This document shows positions 1 through 7,505 of a stretch of 41,011 bases of DNA, in pieces. Position 1 is the first letter of the stretch, and every line of letters begins with the position of its first letter. The stretch covers positions 1 through 41,011 of the forward strand of contig ONYL01000015.1 in assembly GCA_900322035.1 (NCBI GenBank), written 5' to 3'. The stretch is from an uncultured Prevotella sp. GTDB taxonomy: Bacteria; Bacteroidota; Bacteroidia; Bacteroidales; Bacteroidaceae. The position numbers and the translations under genes are program-made. The notes below the pieces were generated by a model. It worked only from the letters and a program-made list of their open reading frames with translations. It was not told the origin of the DNA and made no database searches.

Positions 1-99
1 CCGCCGTATGCGGAACCGCACGTACGGTGGTGTGAGAGGACGGTGAACACGAAAATAGGAGATAAGCACCTATGATTAGTGTTTACCTCCTACTCGATT
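1..99 (+). mobile_element. 3' end of a group II intron (domains V and VI), cut by the window edge
   Basis: Two consecutive RNA hairpins match the end of a bacterial group II intron. Bases 1-30 fold as domain V: an 8-bp lower stem (1-8 with 23-30, one G-U), a two-base CG bulge at 21-22, a 4-bp upper stem (9-12 with 17-20) and a GAAC loop. A CGC at 2-4 lies where the catalytic triad belongs. Bases 34-95 fold as domain VI: 42-50 pairs with 79-87, 37-40 with 88-91, 34-36 with 93-95, leaving A92 unpaired as the branch-point adenosine. An inner stem joins 55-59 to 69-73. The 3' splice site should lie at about 98-99, some 22 bp from the end of the convergent rubrerythrin gene. The rest of the intron and any reverse transcriptase lie outside the window, so subclass and mobility cannot be judged. 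Confidence 0.75.
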
Positions 100-120
100 C
101 GTAAGGAGTTTTACTATGGA

Positions 121-681
121 TTACTTTTTGAAGTAGCGGTTGTAAAGTCCAATGAAGCCTGCGGCGTGGCGAGCCTCGTCCTTAGCCATCTCGTGGATGG
201 TATCGTGAAGTGCGTCAGAGCCTTCTGCCTTAGCCTTCTTGGCCATCTCAAACTTCTCTGCGCAGGCACCCTTCTCAGCCTCGATGCGAACCTCGAGATT
301 TGTCTTGGTGTCGTGAAGGATCTCATTGCCGAGCAGTTCTGCATAACGGCTTGCATGGTTGGCTTCCTCAAGTGCATAGTGCTCAAAGGCGCGTGCGATT
401 TCTGGATAGCCCTCACGGTCTGCCTGGCGAGCCATGGCCAAATACATACCAACTTCTGTGCATTCTCCTGCGAAGGTGTTTTTGCAGTGAGCTACTACAT
501 CTTCGCTTACCTTGTCTGTGTAAGCGCGTCCCAATTCATGGACTGTAGCAAACTCTGGAGCCGTGTCCTCTGTGATCTCCTTGAACTTTGAGGCAGGAGC
601 ACCACAAAGCGGGCACTTAGCGGGAGCTTCCTCACCTTCATAAACGTAACCACAAACAGTGCAAATGAATTTCTTTTTCAT
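121..681 (-). CDS. Reverse rubrerythrin (rubredoxin-diiron peroxidase)
   Basis: This 186-residue protein has a rubredoxin-type Fe(Cys)4 site at the N-terminus (Cys7, Cys10, Cys23, Cys26) followed by a ferritin-like four-helix diiron domain with the repeated E...ExxH pattern (EEANHA near 105, DEARHA near 170). Classical rubrerythrin has the rubredoxin at the C-terminus, so this is the reverse type. Known members reduce hydrogen peroxide using NAD(P)H through electron carriers in the cytoplasm of anaerobes. The gene lies 47 bp downstream of the PerR-like gene on the same strand, with no terminator seen between, so the two are probably co-transcribed. Its 3' end faces the group II intron remnant. 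The family call is firm; the electron donor is not visible here. Confidence 0.93.
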   Translation of the reverse strand: MKKKFICTVCGYVYEGEEAPAKCPLCGAPASKFKEITEDTAPEFATVHELGRAYTDKVSEDVVAHCKNTFAGECTEVGMYLAMARQADREGYPEIARAFEHYALEEANHASRYAELLGNEILHDTKTNLEVRIEAEKGACAEKFEMAKKAKAEGSDALHDTIHEMAKDEARHAAGFIGLYNRYFKK

Positions 682-728
682 AATGAATCAGTTTTTATAA
701 TGAGTTCTTTATTTTTTTTCTTTTCTGA

Positions 729-1178
729 TTAAGAGTATCTTTGTTTTGTCTTCTCTTTGTCTTTCGCAAGGCAATCTTTGCAGATTCCTTTGTAATACAA
801 TTGTTCCTCGCTCACCAAGTGCCCATCGACCATAAAGTCGTTCTTGAGCGCAGGTGCCGGCTCGTCAAACAAGTCGTAAACTTTCCCACAGTTCTTGCAG
901 TAAAAGTGAACATGCGGATTCATATTGCCGTCGTAACATACACGATGGTCATCGATGGTTATCATCTGAGCCACGTGATTGTCGGCAAACATACGAAGGG
1001 TGTTGTATACCGTAGTCTTGCTCAATGTAGGGATGTCGTGGCACATGGCCTGATAAACTTCGTCAACGTTTGGATGATTGGTATGTTTAATCAGATAATC
1101 CAATATGGCAAGACGTTGCAGGGAAGGTCGGATGCCATGTTCGGTCAATCTCTTATATGCGTCTGCTTTTTCCATCAT
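729..1178 (-). CDS. perR: Fur-family transcriptional repressor, PerR type
   Basis: A 149-residue Fur-family repressor with a winged-helix N-terminal half and a metal-binding dimerisation half. Structural zinc ligands are two CxxC pairs (Cys94/Cys97 and Cys133/Cys136). By spacing against Bacillus subtilis PerR, the five regulatory-site ligands appear to be His35, Asp83, His89, His91 and Asp102. The aspartate at the position of PerR Asp85 and the aspartate at that of Asp104 favour PerR, a peroxide sensor, over Fur. The neighbour downstream is a peroxide-reducing rubrerythrin, which fits. Its promoter carries a perfect inverted repeat in the spacer, suggesting autoregulation. The start could be the first or second Met. 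The PerR assignment rests on my hand alignment; a plain Fur or Zur role is less likely but not excluded. Confidence 0.85.
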   Translation of the reverse strand: MMEKADAYKRLTEHGIRPSLQRLAILDYLIKHTNHPNVDEVYQAMCHDIPTLSKTTVYNTLRMFADNHVAQMITIDDHRVCYDGNMNPHVHFYCKNCGKVYDLFDEPAPALKNDFMVDGHLVSEEQLYYKGICKDCLAKDKEKTKQRYS

Positions 1179-1206
1179 GTGTTTTTTTATTTCTTGTTTT
1201 GCGCTG

Positions 1207-1237
1207 CAAAGGTAATGTTATTTTTATGAATAACAAA
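1207..1237 (-). promoter_or_regulatory. Promoter of the perR-rubrerythrin operon
   Basis: On the minus strand, TTTG (1237-1234) is followed by exactly 19 bp and then TACCTTTG (1214-1207). This is a full match to the Bacteroidetes primary sigma factor consensus (-33 TTTG, -7 TAnnTTTG). The start codon at 1178 is 29 bp beyond the -7 box. Confidence 0.8.
1216..1235. promoter_or_regulatory. Palindromic operator candidate inside the perR promoter
   Basis: TGTTATT-N6-AATAACA is a perfect 7-bp inverted repeat almost filling the spacer between the -33 and -7 boxes. AT-rich dyads placed like this are typical of Fur/PerR operators, so binding by the adjacent repressor would block RNA polymerase. The exact Bacteroidetes PerR box is not something I can verify here. 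Confidence 0.55.
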
Positions 1238-1359
1238 GAATGTTTTGTACTTTTTACAGAATTAATGTTTTTTCATAGAATGATTGATGATATGTATGGT
1301 GATTAGCAGGGCATGGAATAGTAGGTGGTTAATTATTGGTTACAAGAAGATTCATAAAG

Positions 1360-1416
1360 AACCCTTGCAACAGTCTATCCTGATTGTTTTCTGAAGATAG
1401 AATAGTTGCAAGGGTT
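1360..1416 (-). terminator. Hairpin downstream of hisS
   Basis: A perfect 12-bp inverted repeat (1360-1371 with 1405-1416), extended by an inner TCTATC/GATAGA pairing, lies 38 bp past the hisS stop. No strong U-tract follows, so termination is inferred from position. The rest of the gap between hisS and perR shows nothing besides the perR promoter. Confidence 0.5.
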
Positions 1417-1453
1417 GAATTGTATAGAAGTAGTATGCTCGAGTGCAAGTCTG

Positions 1454-2818
1454 CTATTTCTGCAAACAGGCAATGAGCTCTTCTGTATTGACTAATTTTT
1501 GCTCACCTGTGGCCATATCTTTGAGCGTCACTTTCCCTGCTGCTATTTCGTTCTCACCTGCAAGTGCAACAAAAGGAATTTTCTTAGCATTGGCATAGCT
1601 CATCTGTTTTTTCATCTTTGCTTTGTCAGGATAGACTTCTACGCGTATTCCGGCCTTTCTTACTTCAGCCGCGATGGGAAGACAGTATGCCGTCTCCTTC
1701 TCGCCAAAGTTGATAAAAAGCAATTGAGTTGTACTTATGGCTTCCGTTGGGTAAAGGTCAAGTGCGTTGAGGACGTCGTAGATGCGGTCAGCACCAAAAG
1801 AGATACCCACTCCCGACAGGCCTGGCATACCGAAGATGCCGGTGAGGTTGTCGTATCTTCCACCACCAGTGATGCTTCCCATCGGTGTATCAAGTGCCTT
1901 CACTTCAAATATGGCACCGGTGTAATAGTTCAGTCCACGTGCGAGGGTAAGATCGAATTGAATCTCATTTTTCAAGCCAATTTCTTTCAACGTACCAAGG
2001 ATGAACCGCAGTTCCTCAACACCTTTTTTCCCAATTTCCGAATCCTTGAGCACCTCTTTTATCGTGTTGAGCTTTTCCTCGTTGGTTCCGCTAAGTGCTA
2101 TGATGGGCTGAAGTTTTTCGATGGCATCCTCGCTGATGCCATCCTGACGCAATTCATCGTTGACACTATCTATGCCGATTTTTTCTAATTTGTCAATCGC
2201 AACGGTGATGTCGACAATCTTTTCAGCCTCCCCAATAACTTCAGCGATTCCCGAAAGTATTTTGCGGTCATTGATTTTGATTTGAACGCGAACGCCAAAA
2301 CGCTGAAATACAGTGTCGATAATCTGCATCAGCTCTACCTCATTGAGCAGAGAGTCGGACCCTACGACATCGGCATCACACTGATAAAACTCTCTATAAC
2401 GGCCCTTCTGTGGACGGTCTGCGCGCCACACTGGCTGTATCTGATAGCGCTTGAAGGGGAGCTGGAGTTCATCACGATGCATGACGACATAGCGGGCGAA
2501 AGGTACGGTGAGGTCATAGCGGAGTCCTTTTTCGCAAAGGCGGGTCTGCAGATACAGTGTATTGCGCCCCATGAGCTCTTCGTCGCTGATATTTTTCAAA
2601 TAGTCTCCAGAGTTGAGAATTTTAAAAAGCAGTTTGTCTCCTTCTTCGCCATATTTGCCCATCAATGTGTGCAGGGTCTCCAAAGCTGGAGTTTCTATCT
2701 GCTGAAAGCCGTAAAGTGCATATACTTCCTTTATGGTGTTGAAAATGTAGTTTCTTTTTGCCATCTCTTCAGGACCGAAGTCTCTGGTGCCTTTGGGGAT
2801 GCTGGTATTGTTTGCCAT
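1454..2818 (-). CDS. hisS: Histidine--tRNA ligase
   Basis: A 454-residue class II aminoacyl-tRNA synthetase that charges tRNA-His in the cytoplasm. It starts with [14 protein letters not shown], the GTRD segment being typical of HisRS. The motif 2 region contains [11 protein letters not shown], and the histidine-specific signatures [10 protein letters not shown] and GGGRYDNL follow. The last ~95 residues form the anticodon-binding domain. Length is normal for Bacteroidetes HisRS. It lies 73 bp downstream of purA on the same strand with a hairpin between them, so it may be partly co-transcribed with purA. Confidence 0.97.
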   Translation of the reverse strand: MANNTSIPKGTRDFGPEEMAKRNYIFNTIKEVYALYGFQQIETPALETLHTLMGKYGEEGDKLLFKILNSGDYLKNISDEELMGRNTLYLQTRLCEKGLRYDLTVPFARYVVMHRDELQLPFKRYQIQPVWRADRPQKGRYREFYQCDADVVGSDSLLNEVELMQIIDTVFQRFGVRVQIKINDRKILSGIAEVIGEAEKIVDITVAIDKLEKIGIDSVNDELRQDGISEDAIEKLQPIIALSGTNEEKLNTIKEVLKDSEIGKKGVEELRFILGTLKEIGLKNEIQFDLTLARGLNYYTGAIFEVKALDTPMGSITGGGRYDNLTGIFGMPGLSGVGISFGADRIYDVLNALDLYPTEAISTTQLLFINFGEKETAYCLPIAAEVRKAGIRVEVYPDKAKMKKQMSYANAKKIPFVALAGENEIAAGKVTLKDMATGEQKLVNTEELIACLQK

Positions 2819-2850
2819 AATGTTTTCGTTTACAATGTTAAATTAGAACA

Positions 2851-2879
2851 AGCGTCCTGCCTTGTAAGGCGAGGACGCT
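2851..2879 (-). terminator. Intercistronic hairpin between purA and hisS
   Basis: AGCGTCC (2851-2857) pairs with GGACGCT (2873-2879), and an inner GCCTT/AAGGC stem stacks on it. It sits 12 bp past the purA stop and 32 bp before the hisS start. There is no long U-tract, so it may be a partial terminator or an mRNA-stabilising hairpin. Confidence 0.45.
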
Positions 2880-2891
2880 GTGGGTGCTGTT

Positions 2892-4172
2892 TTATTTCTT
2901 TCTGACGATTGTCTGCTCACGGTCCGGACCGATAGAGATGATACCGATAGGAGTCTCAAGGAAGTCCTCAAGGAATTTGATATAGTTTTTGAAGGCATCG
3001 GGAAATTGTTCTTCCGAAGTGAACTTCGTCATGTCTGTCTTCCATCCGGGGAATTCCTTATAGATGGGTTTGACATCATCGATAGAGTAGGGGAGTTCAT
3101 CGGTTACCGTGCCATCCTTGAGTTGATAACCTACGCAAGCCTTTATTGTATCGAAACCGTCCAGGACATCGCTCTTCATCATGATGAGTTCTGTAACGCC
3201 GTTGATCATGATGCTGTAGCGTAGCTGGATGAGGTCTATCCATCCACAACGACGCTCACGGCCGGTCACTGCACCGTATTCATGTCCGATAGCCCGGATG
3301 GTCTTGCCGTCCTCATCAAAAAGTTCTGTTGGGAATGGCCCAGCACCAACACGCGTACAATAGGCCTTCATAATGCCAAAGACATTGCCTACTTTATTTG
3401 GGCCTACTCCCAATCCTGTGCAAGCTCCGGCGCAGATGGTATTGCTGGAGGTTACAAAGGGATAGCTTCCAAAGTCAACGTCGAGCATTGTCCCCTGTGC
3501 GCCCTCGCAGAGTATATTCTTTCCTGCACGCAGGATGTGGTTGATTTCATGTTCAGAGTCAACGATAGGGAACTGGCGAAGGTATTCTACACCCTTCAAC
3601 CATTTCTTTTCAACTTCGTCAAAGCCTTCGAAATCTGTCCATCCGAGAGCTTTGAGCATTTTCATGTGACGTTCCTTGTGTTGGGCGTATTTCTCTTCGA
3701 AATTTTCCAGGATGTCACCAACTCTGAGTCCGTTGCGGCTCACTTTGTCAGTGTAAGTAGGACCAATTCCTTTTCCAGTCGTTCCCACTTTATTCTTGCC
3801 CTTCGCAGCTTCGTAAGCTCTGTCAAGAATACGATGGGTTGGCATGATGAGATGAGCCTTCTTGGAAATGTGCAAGCGCTCTTTTAAAGGGTGACCGCTC
3901 TTCTCCAAATCTTCAGCCTCCTCCATAAAGAGATCCGGAGCCAACACTACACCGTTGCCGATGATGTTGATTTTCCCTCCCTGAAATATTCCTGAAGGAA
4001 TAGAGCGAAGAACATATTTCTGTCCCTGGAACTCCAATGTGTGTCCTGCATTGGGACCACCTTGAAAACGAGCTACGACATCATACTTCGGTGTGAGTAC
4101 ATCCACGACTTTTCCTTTGCCTTCGTCGCCCCACTGTAGACCCAGCAGGACATCTACTTTTCCTGTTTCCAT
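2892..4172 (-). CDS. purA: Adenylosuccinate synthase
   Basis: Cytoplasmic enzyme that joins IMP and aspartate using GTP, the first committed step from IMP to AMP. The N-terminus carries the GTP-binding segment QWGDEGKGKVVD, followed by GGPNAGHT, and the body has GTTGKGIGPTYTDK and CEGAQGTMLDVDFG, all typical of PurA. I chose the start at METGKVDVLLG (426 residues). The frame stays open upstream to 4226, but the extra 18 residues are Arg/Lys-rich and not part of the family, which normally begins a few residues before the QWGDEGKGK loop. A promoter about 330 bp upstream implies a long 5' leader. Confidence 0.96.
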   Translation of the reverse strand: METGKVDVLLGLQWGDEGKGKVVDVLTPKYDVVARFQGGPNAGHTLEFQGQKYVLRSIPSGIFQGGKINIIGNGVVLAPDLFMEEAEDLEKSGHPLKERLHISKKAHLIMPTHRILDRAYEAAKGKNKVGTTGKGIGPTYTDKVSRNGLRVGDILENFEEKYAQHKERHMKMLKALGWTDFEGFDEVEKKWLKGVEYLRQFPIVDSEHEINHILRAGKNILCEGAQGTMLDVDFGSYPFVTSSNTICAGACTGLGVGPNKVGNVFGIMKAYCTRVGAGPFPTELFDEDGKTIRAIGHEYGAVTGRERRCGWIDLIQLRYSIMINGVTELIMMKSDVLDGFDTIKACVGYQLKDGTVTDELPYSIDDVKPIYKEFPGWKTDMTKFTSEEQFPDAFKNYIKFLEDFLETPIGIISIGPDREQTIVRKK

Positions 4173-4498
4173 CTTTATTGAGTTTTGTTTTCTGTTTTCT
4201 ATCCTATCTTTTCTTCTCCGTGCCAATGTGAAAATGCTATCGACAAAGCCTATTTGTTTCCGAGCAGAAACGTTTATCCATTGAATTCGTACGGTCGGTC
4301 AGTCTTTATTCCACTTGGTTTTACGCAGCTGTTGTGTGCTGAACCTTTTGTGGGATAAGACTAATGGTCTTCGTGGAGCACAATTTTCACTATTGTTGAC
4401 GCATCTGTATTCTACCTATCTTATTGGCGTAGTCGGCTTGGAGCGGCTTACGCTTTTTCGTGAGGCGCATTACTTCACACTCCTTGCTGTGAAGATAC
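4173..4498 (-). other. Long 5' leader of purA
   Basis: About 325 nt lie between the predicted transcription start near 4498 and the purA start codon. No known riboswitch or tRNA was recognised. Visible structures are a hairpin at the 5' end (CTTCACA...TGTGAAG), a GCGTA/TACGC hairpin, and a short open frame with a good Shine-Dalgarno. The region may regulate purA through a leader peptide or RNA structure, or may hold an unrecognised small RNA. Confidence 0.35.
4390..4470 (-). CDS. Possible 26-residue leader peptide upstream of purA
   Basis: ATG at 4470 is preceded by AGGAG (4484-4480) at 9-nt spacing, unusually good for this AT-rich clade. The frame encodes MRLTKKRKPLQ... and ends at TAG after 26 codons. 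It starts about 28 nt into the predicted purA transcript. The peptide is basic and resembles nothing I recognise. It may be chance; conservation would decide. Confidence 0.25.
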   Translation of the reverse strand: MRLTKKRKPLQADYANKIGRIQMRQQ

Positions 4499-4504
4499 AC
4501 GTCA

Positions 4505-4534
4505 CAAAGATAATGATTTTATTTGAAACGCAAT
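4505..4534 (-). promoter_or_regulatory. Predicted purA promoter
   Basis: On the minus strand TATCTTTG (4512-4505) matches the -7 consensus TAnnTTTG exactly. An ATTG at 4534-4531 with an 18-bp spacer is a near-match to the -33 TTTG. It is the best promoter found between the lpdA terminator and purA. Confidence 0.6.
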
Positions 4535-4657
4535 GCTTTGATTTCGGAAAACTTTTTGGCCCGACTGTATTTTGCCTAATGTCTTACTCTTGGAGTCATG
4601 TCCGGATGTGTGTGTTGTAAACACAAGTTCTTTGTTTGTTGTTTGCATGTAATCATA

Positions 4658-4693
4658 AAGGCGGAGAAAATCTGTATAGACTCTCTCCGCCTT
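4658..4693 (-). terminator. Terminator of the glycine cleavage operon
   Basis: A perfect 10-bp inverted repeat, AAGGCGGAGA (4658-4667) with TCTCCGCCTT (4684-4693), lies 24 bp past the lpdA stop. GC-rich stem, 16-nt loop, weak U content after it. Confidence 0.7.
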
Positions 4694-4716
4694 ATGATGA
4701 TGCTTTGAGTTATGAA

Positions 4717-6039
4717 TCAGAGAGCTGTGCGGGCAGCCTCCTGAAGAATCTCGCTCAGTGTAGGGTGGATGTGCACCATGTCGGCAAGCTGTTGCACGGT
4801 AGCTCCCATGTTCATTAGTGCTGCTACTTCCTGTACCATGTCGGCTGCGTGGGCTCCATAAGCGTGGCAGCCCAGCAACTGGCCGTCGGGCGTGGTGATG
4901 AGTTTAAGCATTCCCTCGGTGGCATCCATCGAAAGTGCGCGACCATTGGCACGATAGAAACCTTTGTAGGTCTTGTACTCAGTGTTCTTTTCCTTGCACT
5001 GTTCCTCCGTTGGACCTACACCGGCTGCTTCAGGACTTGTGAATACTGCAGCCGGCATGATATCAAGGTGGATATTGTCGCTCTTGCCGAGGATCGTGTT
5101 CACAGCCCGGAATCCTTGGAACGAGGCCGCATGTGCCAGCATTTGACGTGCGTTGCAGTCACCGATTGCGTATATATGGTCAACATTAGTTCGCATATTG
5201 TCATCTACAATGATGCCGCGACGGTCGGCTGTCACTCCGGCATTATCCAATTGCAGCCCATCGATATTGGCCTTTCGACCGGTGGCAACGAGAATCTTCT
5301 CAGCCTCTACGGTCTGTTCTTTTCCTTTACGCTCGAAAGTTACCTTGTTGCCATCAATCCTTTTGACACCACTTTGGAAGTAGAATTCGATTCCTTGCTT
5401 TTCCAAGAGTTTACGCAGACGTTTGGCAATGTCACCGTCCATAGTGGAAAGACTCTCTTTAAGAAATTCCACTACTGTGACCTTACAACCGAAGCTGTGA
5501 AGGATATAAGCAAATTCCATGCCTATAACGCCGGCTCCAACAATACAGAGTGACTTTGGCCTTTGTGATAGGGAAAGCAGTTCTGTGGAGGAGATGACAG
5601 CAGGGCTGTCGATTCCAGGGATGGGGGGCATCTTGGGCAGGGAGCCCGTGGCGATGATGATATTCTTGCCTTCGAGATCTTCTCCGCCGACAGAAATCGT
5701 GTGGGCATCTTTAAAGGCAGCCTCTCCGTGGAAGAGAGTTATTCCTGGTTGCGAGAGCAACGTTTCCACACCTTCCACAAGTTGACGCACCACACCTTCC
5801 TTGCGCTCCATGGCCTTAACGAAAGCCTCAGCTTTTTCGTCATCCGTCAGATGCTGCTCATTGACGAGTTCAGCATCGTGAGCCAGTGATTTGGTGGGTA
5901 TGCAGCCAATGTTGAGGCAAGTTCCTCCCGCTTTCAGGCTCTCTACAATTGCCACTTGCAGGTCATGCTTTGCTGCATAGTGTGCGGCGTTATAACCGCC
6001 AGGGCCGCTGCCAATGATGATCAAATCAAAACTTTTCAT
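4717..6039 (-). CDS. lpdA: Dihydrolipoyl dehydrogenase (glycine cleavage L protein)
   Basis: A 440-residue flavoprotein that reoxidises dihydrolipoyl groups with NAD+. It has the FAD-binding GSGPGG motif at residues 10-15, the redox disulfide Cys41/Cys46 in GGTCLNIGCIPTK, a second nucleotide-binding motif (GAGVIG) for NAD, and the C-terminal catalytic pair His425/Glu430 in HIHPTLSE. The start at 6039 makes an ATGA overlap with the gcvPB stop, implying translational coupling; the frame is open seven codons further upstream but those residues precede the conserved fold. As last gene of the gcv operon it is presumably the L protein for GcvH, though it may also serve 2-oxoacid dehydrogenases elsewhere. 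Confidence 0.95.
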   Translation of the reverse strand: MKSFDLIIIGSGPGGYNAAHYAAKHDLQVAIVESLKAGGTCLNIGCIPTKSLAHDAELVNEQHLTDDEKAEAFVKAMERKEGVVRQLVEGVETLLSQPGITLFHGEAAFKDAHTISVGGEDLEGKNIIIATGSLPKMPPIPGIDSPAVISSTELLSLSQRPKSLCIVGAGVIGMEFAYILHSFGCKVTVVEFLKESLSTMDGDIAKRLRKLLEKQGIEFYFQSGVKRIDGNKVTFERKGKEQTVEAEKILVATGRKANIDGLQLDNAGVTADRRGIIVDDNMRTNVDHIYAIGDCNARQMLAHAASFQGFRAVNTILGKSDNIHLDIMPAAVFTSPEAAGVGPTEEQCKEKNTEYKTYKGFYRANGRALSMDATEGMLKLITTPDGQLLGCHAYGAHAADMVQEVAALMNMGATVQQLADMVHIHPTLSEILQEAARTAL

Positions 6040-7469
6040 AGACAGCAGTTGATCGAACAATCGGATACATGTGGGTCTTTCGCAGCCAAGACATCATCAA
6101 CACGCTTTATGGGTGTATTGTGAGGAGCTCCCTTCACAATTTCCGGATTGGTCTTTGCTTCTTCTGCGATCTTGTGCATCACCTGGATGAAGCCATCGAT
6201 GGTCTCTTTGCTTTCGTTCTCCGTGGGCTCAATCATCATGGCCTCATGGAAAAGCAATGGGAAGTAGATCGTTGGTGCGTGATAGCCGTAATCGAGCAGG
6301 CGCTTGGCCACATCCATTGTTGTGACACCCGTGGACTTGTCTTTAAGACCGTTGAATACAAACTCATGCTTGCACAGGCCTTCAATGGGCAGTTCGTAAT
6401 CGTCTTTCAGGCATTCCTTGATGTAGTTGGCGTTCAAGGTGGCAAGCGGTCCCACCATCTTGATGTTTTCCTTGCCAAGACTGAGGATGTAGGTCAAAGC
6501 ACGCAGTTCAACACAGAAATTGCCGTGATAGGGATTCACCGAGATAGCGAAATCCTTATCGGTCGTCGAATTGTTCATTGGAAGGAATTCTTCCAATCCT
6601 GCCCTCACACCGACAGGCCCTGAACCAGGTCCGCCACCGCCATGAGGCGTAGAGAAGGTCTTGTGGAGATTGACGTGCATCACGTCAAAGCCCATGTCGC
6701 CTGGACGGCATGCACCGAGCATCGGGTTGAGGTTAGCCCCATCGTAATACATCAAACCACCACAATCGTGGACGAGTCGTGTAATTTCCGGGATATCGTA
6801 TTCAAAGAGTCCCAAAGTATTGGGGTTGGTCATCATCATGGCAGCGATGTCGTCGCCAAGCAATGTTTTCAAATGCTCAACGTCAACACGACCGTCGGCT
6901 TTGCTCTTAACCTCAACGATCTCAAGTCCACAGACAGCGGCTGAGGCAGGATTGGTACCATGAGCGGAATCTGGTACTATGACCTTCACGCGTTTTGAGT
7001 CGTGCTTGGTTTCGAAATAGGAGCGGATGATCATCAGTCCCGTCAATTCACCATGAGCGCCGGCGCAAGGATTGAGCGTGAATTTGCTCATTCCCGTAAG
7101 TTCAGAAAGGTATTGCTGCAAAAGATCGTATGCCTTTTTTGCTCCTTTCACCGAATCAGCTGGCTGCAAAGGATGGAGATTTGCAAAGGCCGGATGCATG
7201 GCAATCTCCTCGTTGATGCAAGGATTGTATTTCATGGTGCATGAGCCTAACGGATAGAAGCCGTTGTCTACACCGAAGTTGTTCTCACTGTGATTGGTAT
7301 AATGTCTGACTACAGTCATCTCGTCACATTCAGGCAACTCGGCATCACATTTGCGTCTCTCATCGGCTGGAACGTTGTAATCACCAAATTCGTTGCGGGG
7401 GAGCGAATAGGCCCGACGTCCTGGATGGCTGAGCTCGAATATCAGAGAACCATATAATTTGTTGTTCAT
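6036..7469 (-). CDS. gcvPB: Glycine dehydrogenase (decarboxylating) subunit 2
   Basis: C-terminal half of the split P protein, 477 residues. With GcvPA it decarboxylates glycine and passes the aminomethyl group to lipoyl-GcvH. The PLP-binding lysine is Lys270 in HVNLHKTFSTPHGGGGPG, whose glycine-rich tail is diagnostic. DSAHGTNPASA, near 167-177, is also conserved. The split subunit form is usual in many anaerobes and archaea, whereas E. coli has a single fused GcvP. It lies 36 bp after gcvPA, and its stop overlaps the lpdA start. Confidence 0.96.
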   Translation of the reverse strand: MNNKLYGSLIFELSHPGRRAYSLPRNEFGDYNVPADERRKCDAELPECDEMTVVRHYTNHSENNFGVDNGFYPLGSCTMKYNPCINEEIAMHPAFANLHPLQPADSVKGAKKAYDLLQQYLSELTGMSKFTLNPCAGAHGELTGLMIIRSYFETKHDSKRVKVIVPDSAHGTNPASAAVCGLEIVEVKSKADGRVDVEHLKTLLGDDIAAMMMTNPNTLGLFEYDIPEITRLVHDCGGLMYYDGANLNPMLGACRPGDMGFDVMHVNLHKTFSTPHGGGGPGSGPVGVRAGLEEFLPMNNSTTDKDFAISVNPYHGNFCVELRALTYILSLGKENIKMVGPLATLNANYIKECLKDDYELPIEGLCKHEFVFNGLKDKSTGVTTMDVAKRLLDYGYHAPTIYFPLLFHEAMMIEPTENESKETIDGFIQVMHKIAEEAKTNPEIVKGAPHNTPIKRVDDVLAAKDPHVSDCSINCCL

Positions 7470-7505
7470 TGTTTCTTCTTTTATTATAGGTAAGCAAAAT
7501 AGAAG

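Noticed and set aside
121-591. Rightward frames of over 80 codons opposite the rubrerythrin gene
   Set aside because: They are antisense shadows of a well-supported gene and show no recognisable protein features.
4198-4216. Second sigma-54-like site (TTGGCACGGAGA) near purA
   Set aside because: The -24 half is good, but there is no TTGC-like -12 element at the right distance.
4173-4226. Longer purA with 18 extra N-terminal residues
   Set aside because: The extension is Arg/Lys-rich, has no family resemblance, and PurA normally begins just before the QWGDEGKGK loop.
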